The translations under genes were made by a program, and so were the position numbers. Under the pieces are notes generated by a model. The model worked only from the letters and a program-made list of their open reading frames with translations, did not search any database and was not told the origin of the DNA. A DNA stretch of 64,000 nucleotides from Apostichopus japonicus (lineage: Eukaryota; Echinodermata; Holothuroidea; Aspidochirotida; Stichopodidae). Positions within the stretch are counted from its first letter, which is position 1; every line of letters begins with the position of its first letter. Of the stretch, positions 61,901 to 64,000 are shown in pieces. The DNA lies in the NCBI RefSeq assembly GCF_037975245.1, contig NC_092573.1, positions 26,443,265-26,507,264 on the forward strand. The letters are read 5' to 3'.

Positions 61901-62879
61901 GGCTTTAACTTTACCAGTACAGTACGAGCATGGATTTAACTGCAAGCTAAGCAATAAATGACTCCAGGGTATTTGCTAAATGTGTCCTTTATTACTATTA
62001 TTAGATGATATTTATATGGCACTTATTCTAAAAGTAAGCTCTAAGTGCTTTAAAAACAAAAGAAACTTCATAACTTCATGAAAGAAAATGACAATGAAAT
62101 TAAATAGATAAGACAATAAAAATGATAAACAAAAACTATCAACAATAAGAGCAAACTAGAGATACTGCAAAATCTAAACTAACAAGAGCAACATGAAAGT
62201 TCAGAAATAAATGCAAACAGAGAAACACAACAAGGGGATCATTAAAAAATATGTTAAAAGAACAAAGAGAAATATTAAATCTGATTTAAAAAGGGGGGGG
62301 GGAGTGATTCCATACTTTGGGGGCATAAACTTCAAAGGACCGATCTCCTCTTTTAGTGGAGCTTGGTTTTTGGTGTTTCCATAGAATTTTATCCCTTCTA
62401 TTAAGTAGTTAGGGGCAGTGCCTTTAAGACATTTGAAGTAAAGTACTAAAATCTTATACCCCACATGATATTTTTATCTCAGAATAATTTCATATGGTTA
62501 CATCATTGGCATTTGATGATAGGGATTGCATTTCCCTGATATTGCACCTGTTGCCAATTAAAAGGAACTCAATTTTATCATAATTTATGTTTAAGAAATT
62601 CATTATTATCCATCGTTTAACCTCCCTGATGCAAGCATCTAGAGTTAGAATCTGGTCCTGCATGTTAGAGCCATTAAATGCAACATAACATTGAGTGTCA
62701 TCAGCATAGAAATTGTATCGGACACAATAATGATATCAGCCTGAGATGCCTTATACAATGTATCCATCAAAAATAGTCAATCTTACCAATCACTGTCATT
62801 TTACCACTGGCAGAATCTGGAACATAATTTTCTGGCAACAGCAAGGCAGCAGTATCCAAGAATATGCCGGATTCATAAT
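38466..62879 (-). CDS. CD109/alpha-2-macroglobulin family thioester protein, 3' half (12 exons)
   Basis: Coding exons, 5' to 3': 62787-62879, 55321-55739, 54427-54501, 51851-52013, 49247-49461, 47578-47796, 47291-47409, 46999-47155, 44076-44178, 43311-43373, 42436-42501, 38466-38800. All introns are GT-AG and phases agree; they encode about 674 residues to the stop. The 5' half lies beyond the window. The thioester domain has GCGEQNM (55669-55683) and RVIHKAMQGG with the reactive-region His (55333-55335), so the thioester is of the His type as in CD109 and insect TEPs. Downstream are QQNPYGGFSSTQ, the receptor-binding-like segment SYTGNDKRSNMALVE and VFDYYEK. The tail has Cys pairs (KCPICSHDIPDNF, GCNCDLVKAGGIDYLL) like an NTR/C345C domain and a hydrophobic stretch near the C-terminus. 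Family members trap proteases, bind surfaces covalently or act in innate immunity. CD109-like is the closest fit; a divergent C3-like protein is the alternative. Confidence 0.92.
38940..39905. repeat. Degenerate ~46-bp tandem repeat (last intron of thioester gene)
   Basis: About 20 diverged units around TTGTCTATCAACACTGAATG, TATACTAACACTTGTGG and ATCAATG. It grades into the ordered 102-bp array and shares GATCAATG and CTACTAACACT(T/C) with it, so the longer unit probably grew from two of these. Confidence 0.85.
39906..42330. repeat. 102-bp satellite, 24 copies (last intron of thioester gene)
   Basis: Near-identical units with CTCACAGATTACTAGTGCTG, CTACAGGTAGTATGCACACT and GATCAATGCTCTTATACTGA; successive starts at 39911, 40013 and so on. 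Since 102 is 34 codons, an 818-codon plus-strand frame stays open; it runs antisense through an intron and varies only at repeat-wide sites, so it is not called a gene. Confidence 0.96.
42436..42501 (-). CDS. Thioester protein exon (Cys-rich start of NTR-like tail)
   Basis: Acceptor TTCTCCAAG, donor GTATGTAT. Encodes CPICSHDIPDNFEELLCSS; three Cys in 20 residues. Confidence 0.85.
43311..43373 (-). CDS. Thioester protein exon (linker)
   Basis: Acceptor GTCTTGCAG, donor GTAAGACG. Encodes LVTSVLYYIEEPDNSSLSLN; phase fits both neighbours, homology weak. Confidence 0.75.
43890..43950. repeat. (TA)n microsatellite
   Basis: Long TA run with one TG interruption, in an intron of the thioester gene. 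Confidence 0.95.
44076..44178 (-). CDS. Thioester protein exon (end of receptor-binding-like domain)
   Basis: Acceptor TTCTTTAG, donor GTAGGTCC. Encodes LTYSGDCVSYDVEKSFNV and ILTVFDYYEK; the DYYE ending is the family hallmark. Confidence 0.9.
44303..46702. repeat. 96-bp satellite, about 25 copies (intron of thioester gene)
   Basis: Units contain TTGGTGACCAGACCATTCTG, CATCCTCATGAAACCATACC, CCAAGTTGTCTACAGTATTC and CTACTTATCACTGTCC. Indels of 1-3 bases and a shortened variant lacking the TTGGTGACC part occur (for example near 45860 and 46220). GACCAGA-CCAT-TCTGGTC in nearly every unit is a small perfect hairpin. Open frames here switch often and are not coding. Confidence 0.96.
46999..47155 (-). 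CDS. Thioester protein exon (receptor-binding-like domain)
   Basis: Acceptor TGCAACCAG, donor GTAATCTG. Encodes YTGNDKRSNMALVENKPQSG and GRVIVYFQE, matching the A2M/CD109 C-terminal domain. Confidence 0.92.
47291..47409 (-). CDS. Thioester protein exon
   Basis: Acceptor CATGCACAG, donor GTTAGTAA. Encodes VSWKYNVFPETRNDAPFTL and HITICA; the W-KYN motif follows the CUB-like region in family members. Confidence 0.9.
47578..47796 (-). CDS. Thioester protein exon (end of TED, CUB-like region)
   Basis: Acceptor TCTCATTACAG, donor GTAATACC. Encodes DTVVGLQVLAEYAALVYAG and VQIAAVGTGCAIGK; joins STQ of the previous exon to give the family STQDTVV. Confidence 0.95.
47903..48955. repeat. 38-bp minisatellite, about 27 copies (intron of thioester gene)
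   Basis: Units ATAGCTACAAAATATATGGA plus TGAACACTCAGTTTTCCA; occasional 31-bp short units lacking CACTCAG, increasingly degenerate after 48570. Confidence 0.95.
49247..49461 (-). CDS. Thioester protein exon (TED, GGFSSTQ)
   Basis: Acceptor CCATTACAG, donor GTAATATT. Encodes VHWKSNREDIPSF, VEITAYALLSYLAYY and QQNPYGGFSSTQ, all typical of the thioester domain. Confidence 0.95.
49507..51850 (-). repeat. 72/73-bp array derived from the adjacent exon end and 5' splice site
   Basis: About 32 tandem units fill the intron between exons 51851-52013 and 49247-49461. On the gene strand each unit carries GAAGCAGCAGCTATTGCTGA then TCAGGGTAGGTGTATTAATG. The true exon ends GAAGATGCAGCTATTAGGGA then TCAGGGTAGGTGTATTAATG, so unit and exon end are homologous across the splice site. 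The protein reading is also alike (IEAAAIADQ versus LEDAAIRDQ). Variants of 72 bp (CTACTCAATATCC or CTACACAATATCC on the plus strand) and 73 bp (CTAAGATAATATCC) are interspersed. The array begins directly at the exon's donor, so the exon end is in effect its first unit. Confidence 0.97.
51851..52013 (-). CDS. Thioester protein exon (TED), parent of the neighbouring array
   Basis: Acceptor TTGTCAACAG, donor GTAGGTGT. Encodes IQCLEVRVDNITDNYAIALV and FEKLEDAAIRDQ; ISDNY-type motif is shared with CD109. Exit phase 1. Its last ~25 bases and donor are homologous to each unit of the 49507-51850 array. Confidence 0.95.
52014..54426 (-). other. Intron of thioester gene without array
   Basis: No exon, ordered tandem repeat or transposon ends recognised; a loose repetition of TACTATGTAC/CATGGGTG phrases at 54100-54330. 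Confidence 0.6.
54427..54501 (-). CDS. Thioester protein exon (TED)
   Basis: Acceptor CTGTTGCAG, donor GTAAGCTT. Encodes GGVNDEITLTAYILLAICE; 25 codons, phase 0 both sides. Confidence 0.95.
55321..55739 (-). CDS. Thioester protein exon carrying the GCGEQ thioester
   Basis: Acceptor CTTCTAG, donor GTAAGTAT. Encodes DLLGPTLSNLENLIRIP, GCGEQNMLGLVPNIYVL, HADGSYSAFGSYDGEGSAWL, TAFVVRSFAQAQNF and GCFRNRGRVIHKAMQ. Cys and Gln of the motif form the internal thioester; the His of RVIH is at the position that directs reactivity to hydroxyls in CD109-type proteins (family knowledge). Confidence 0.97.
55740..56977 (-). other. Intron of thioester gene, unordered part
   Basis: No exon recognised; around 56610 a single copy of the CTTGACCTCTGGTAACC-type phrase resembles the 9.35-11.24 kb repeat. 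Confidence 0.5.
56978..59612. repeat. 66-bp satellite, 40 copies (intron of thioester gene)
   Basis: Units of TGTTTGACAGGGCAGGCAGG, GGGTTTCCTAACAAGATTAA and TGAGGGATCATGCCCCATCC. Variation is almost confined to two sites: GGGCAGG/GGGGAGG and GATTAATG/GATTTATG; first units differ more. 66 is 22 codons, so two plus-strand frames (up to 916 codons) and stretches of a minus-strand frame stay open together; this argues against coding. Confidence 0.98.
59881..61942. repeat. 39-bp minisatellite, about 54 copies (intron of thioester gene)
   Basis: Units CAGTTCTACATTACAAGCAT plus GGATTTAACTGGACCAGTG; 39-, 37- and 36-bp versions occur (loss of CC in GGACCAGT, loss of TT in CATTACAAG). The mixed lengths break any reading frame. 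Confidence 0.97.
61985..62760 (-). pseudogene. LINE (CR1-like) reverse transcriptase fragment
   Basis: The minus strand reads FYADDTQCYVAF at about 62675-62710 (RT catalytic YADD), then ILTLDACIREVKRWI and MNFLNINYDKIEFLLIG, then after frame breaks YKILVLYFKCLKGTAPNYL and RGDRSFEVYAPKVWNHSP (62304-62351), the usual C-terminal end of non-LTR reverse transcriptases. The end near 61985 carries a TTATATGGCACTTATTCTAA motif and ATT repeats, typical of a LINE 3' tail. Endonuclease and 5' part are absent and the frame shifts at least twice, so it is dead. Confidence 0.88.
62787..62879 (-). CDS. Thioester protein first visible exon
   Basis: Acceptor TGTTTGGTAG, donor GTAAGATT. Encodes YESGIFLDTAALLLPENYVP and DSASGKMTVIG, matching the LP-(N/E)-x-V-x-DSA segment that precedes the thioester domain. 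More exons must lie beyond 64000. Confidence 0.88.
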
Positions 62880-63221
62880 CTACCAAACATGAAAATATTT
62901 ATCACATGAGTGCTGATAAGTTATTATGACATAAAAGAAACTATCATGTATATATATGTATAGATCATATATAATGTAAAGTACGATAGAAGTGAAGGCT
63001 AGCGCAACTCTCTCAGTTAAATGTTTCGGATATCAGAATAGTACACATGCTGAGGTGATCAGTGGATATCTGACAACCTACAGTATTGTGTATTCATCAA
63101 TGAGATCAGTACTGCAGAAGTTTGAAATCTGCACTGAACTGATAAATAGTAAGAGAGCCATCTTTGAAGAACTGCACACTATGATTTCAGTGCTATACTA
63201 ATCAATAATATCACATAGCCA

Positions 63222-63448
63222 TTTATGCTGCACTGATTACTAGAATCTGATAATCTATTCTTACTGATCAATGGGATCTGCTGGTAATTATTCTGTACTG
63301 ATGAATGGGATTTAAACCATTTATGCTGCACTGATGACTGGAAACTGATAATAATTCATTTGTACTTATCAATGGGATCTGTTAGTGAATATGCTGTATT
63401 AATCAATGGGATCACAAAACCCTTTATGCTGCACTGATCACTAGAATC
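63222..63448. repeat. ~100-bp tandem repeat, 2.3 degenerate copies
   Basis: TTTATGCTGCACTGATNACT recurs at 63222, 63320 and 63423 with ATCAATGGGATC blocks between; the third copy is cut off at 63448 by the palindrome and mobile-element sequence. Confidence 0.8.
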
Positions 63449-63482
63449 GGCCGGTCCAGGTAGTATACTACCTGGACCGGCC
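63449..63482. repeat. 34-nt perfect palindrome
   Basis: GGCCGGTCCAGGTAGTA followed directly by its exact reverse complement. It sits exactly where the ~100-bp repeat stops and different sequence begins. Confidence 0.95.
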
Positions 63483-64000
63483 ACAACCACCTCCTCATTT
63501 GACACAAGCTGTTTGTTTACCCTTTCACTAAAATCCTGGATTTAGGCACCTGGCAAAAGACCCATTTTGCTCTATCCACCCGACAGAACTCTCTGTCCAC
63601 ATACCGCATCAGTGAATCCCCACACAATACCATTCTTCCTTTAGATGTCTCCCCTCCTTACTGAGCACTATTTTCAACTACACTTCAGCCATCATTCACA
63701 TCCAAATCAACATGTGTCCACTACTTATCCACTCACCCTGGGAGACTTCATTACCATCATACCCATCACAAACACCATGCAACTCTTCCACAGGTAACAC
63801 CTCAAATCCATTCCTACTTGGAACATTCTCACAAAAATCCCTTTCAACAACTGCACTACTCACACTATTCCTGACTTCAATCCATTCACAGCTTTCAATA
63901 GCTCCTCTAATTCCTTAAATTTCATACGCATTTTGCAAACATACGCAAACTCAACGACGCTGCATTTAAAATCACATTCCAAGCCAGACATCTCAAACTC
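63483..64000 (-). pseudogene. Mobile-element ORF fragment with GDSL-type motif
   Basis: On the minus strand a coiled-coil-like stretch MRMKFKELEELLKAVNGLKS (about 63900) is followed, after stops, by MVLCGDSLMRYVDREFCRVD (about 63570-63632), resembling the GDSL-hydrolase-like ORFs of some invertebrate mobile elements. It has several stops and is cut by the window edge. Superfamily unknown; assignment rests on motif resemblance only. Confidence 0.35.

Noticed and set aside
59826-61961. Frames with ALTGPVQFYITS units
   Set aside because: 39-bp minisatellite; 36/37-bp variants break each frame after a few units.
63712-63918. Plus-strand 68-codon Ser/Thr/Pro-rich frame
   Set aside because: Antisense of the GDSL-type mobile-element fragment.

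Overview
The window is from an animal nuclear genome. It has spliced genes with GT-AG introns, large introns packed with minisatellites, and Ty1/copia, Ty3/gypsy, LINE and several TIR-type DNA elements. Two host genes can be read with certainty, both on the minus strand. The combination fits a marine invertebrate deuterostome such as an echinoderm or hemichordate, but the species is inference.

Layout. 1-1.3 kb: 3' end of a Ty1/copia pol carrying a stop, with a probable 3' LTR start. 1.3-7.5 kb: mostly anonymous sequence with microsatellites, hairpins and a degenerate CCCAGTTGGG-rich repeat. 7.87-9.09 kb: broken Ty3/gypsy pol on the minus strand. 9.35-11.24 kb: degenerate repeat carrying TGACCT half-sites. 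11.35-11.84 kb: an 82-bp tandem repeat. 13.03-26.80 kb: RBM8A/Y14 (exon junction complex) in six exons. Its introns hold a 36-copy 47-bp satellite, a 3.65-kb TIR element with subterminal GTACGTCCGTCAC repeats, a KpnI-rich 33/36-bp repeat and a hAT-like MITE. 26.8-36 kb: no gene recognised; a 41-bp satellite split by a TIR element, and a cluster of nested TIR elements that share one ~95-bp module. 38.0-38.4 kb: a possible 3' exon of an unknown plus-strand gene. 38.47-62.88 kb: the 3' half (12 exons, about 674 residues) of a CD109/alpha-2-macroglobulin family thioester protein. It has a GCGEQ thioester, the reactive-region His, a receptor-binding-like domain and a Cys-rich NTR-like tail. 62-62.76 kb: a dead LINE inside its first visible intron. 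63.45-64 kb: a 34-nt perfect palindrome at the edge of another mobile-element fragment.

The most unusual structure is at 49.5-51.85 kb. The intron after one exon of the thioester gene is filled by about 32 tandem copies of a 72/73-bp unit that is a copy of that exon's own 3' end together with its 5' splice site. Each copy could in principle act as a decoy donor or as an in-phase 24-nt microexon. The five largest introns of this gene with arrays each carry different minisatellites (66+39, 73, 38, 96 and 46/102 bp).

The two genes are not obviously related in function: RBM8A acts in nuclear mRNA processing and nonsense-mediated decay, while thioester proteins act at the cell surface or in body fluid in protease trapping and innate immunity. 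All very long open frames in the window (up to 916 codons) lie in tandem repeats with a unit length divisible by three and are not treated as genes.
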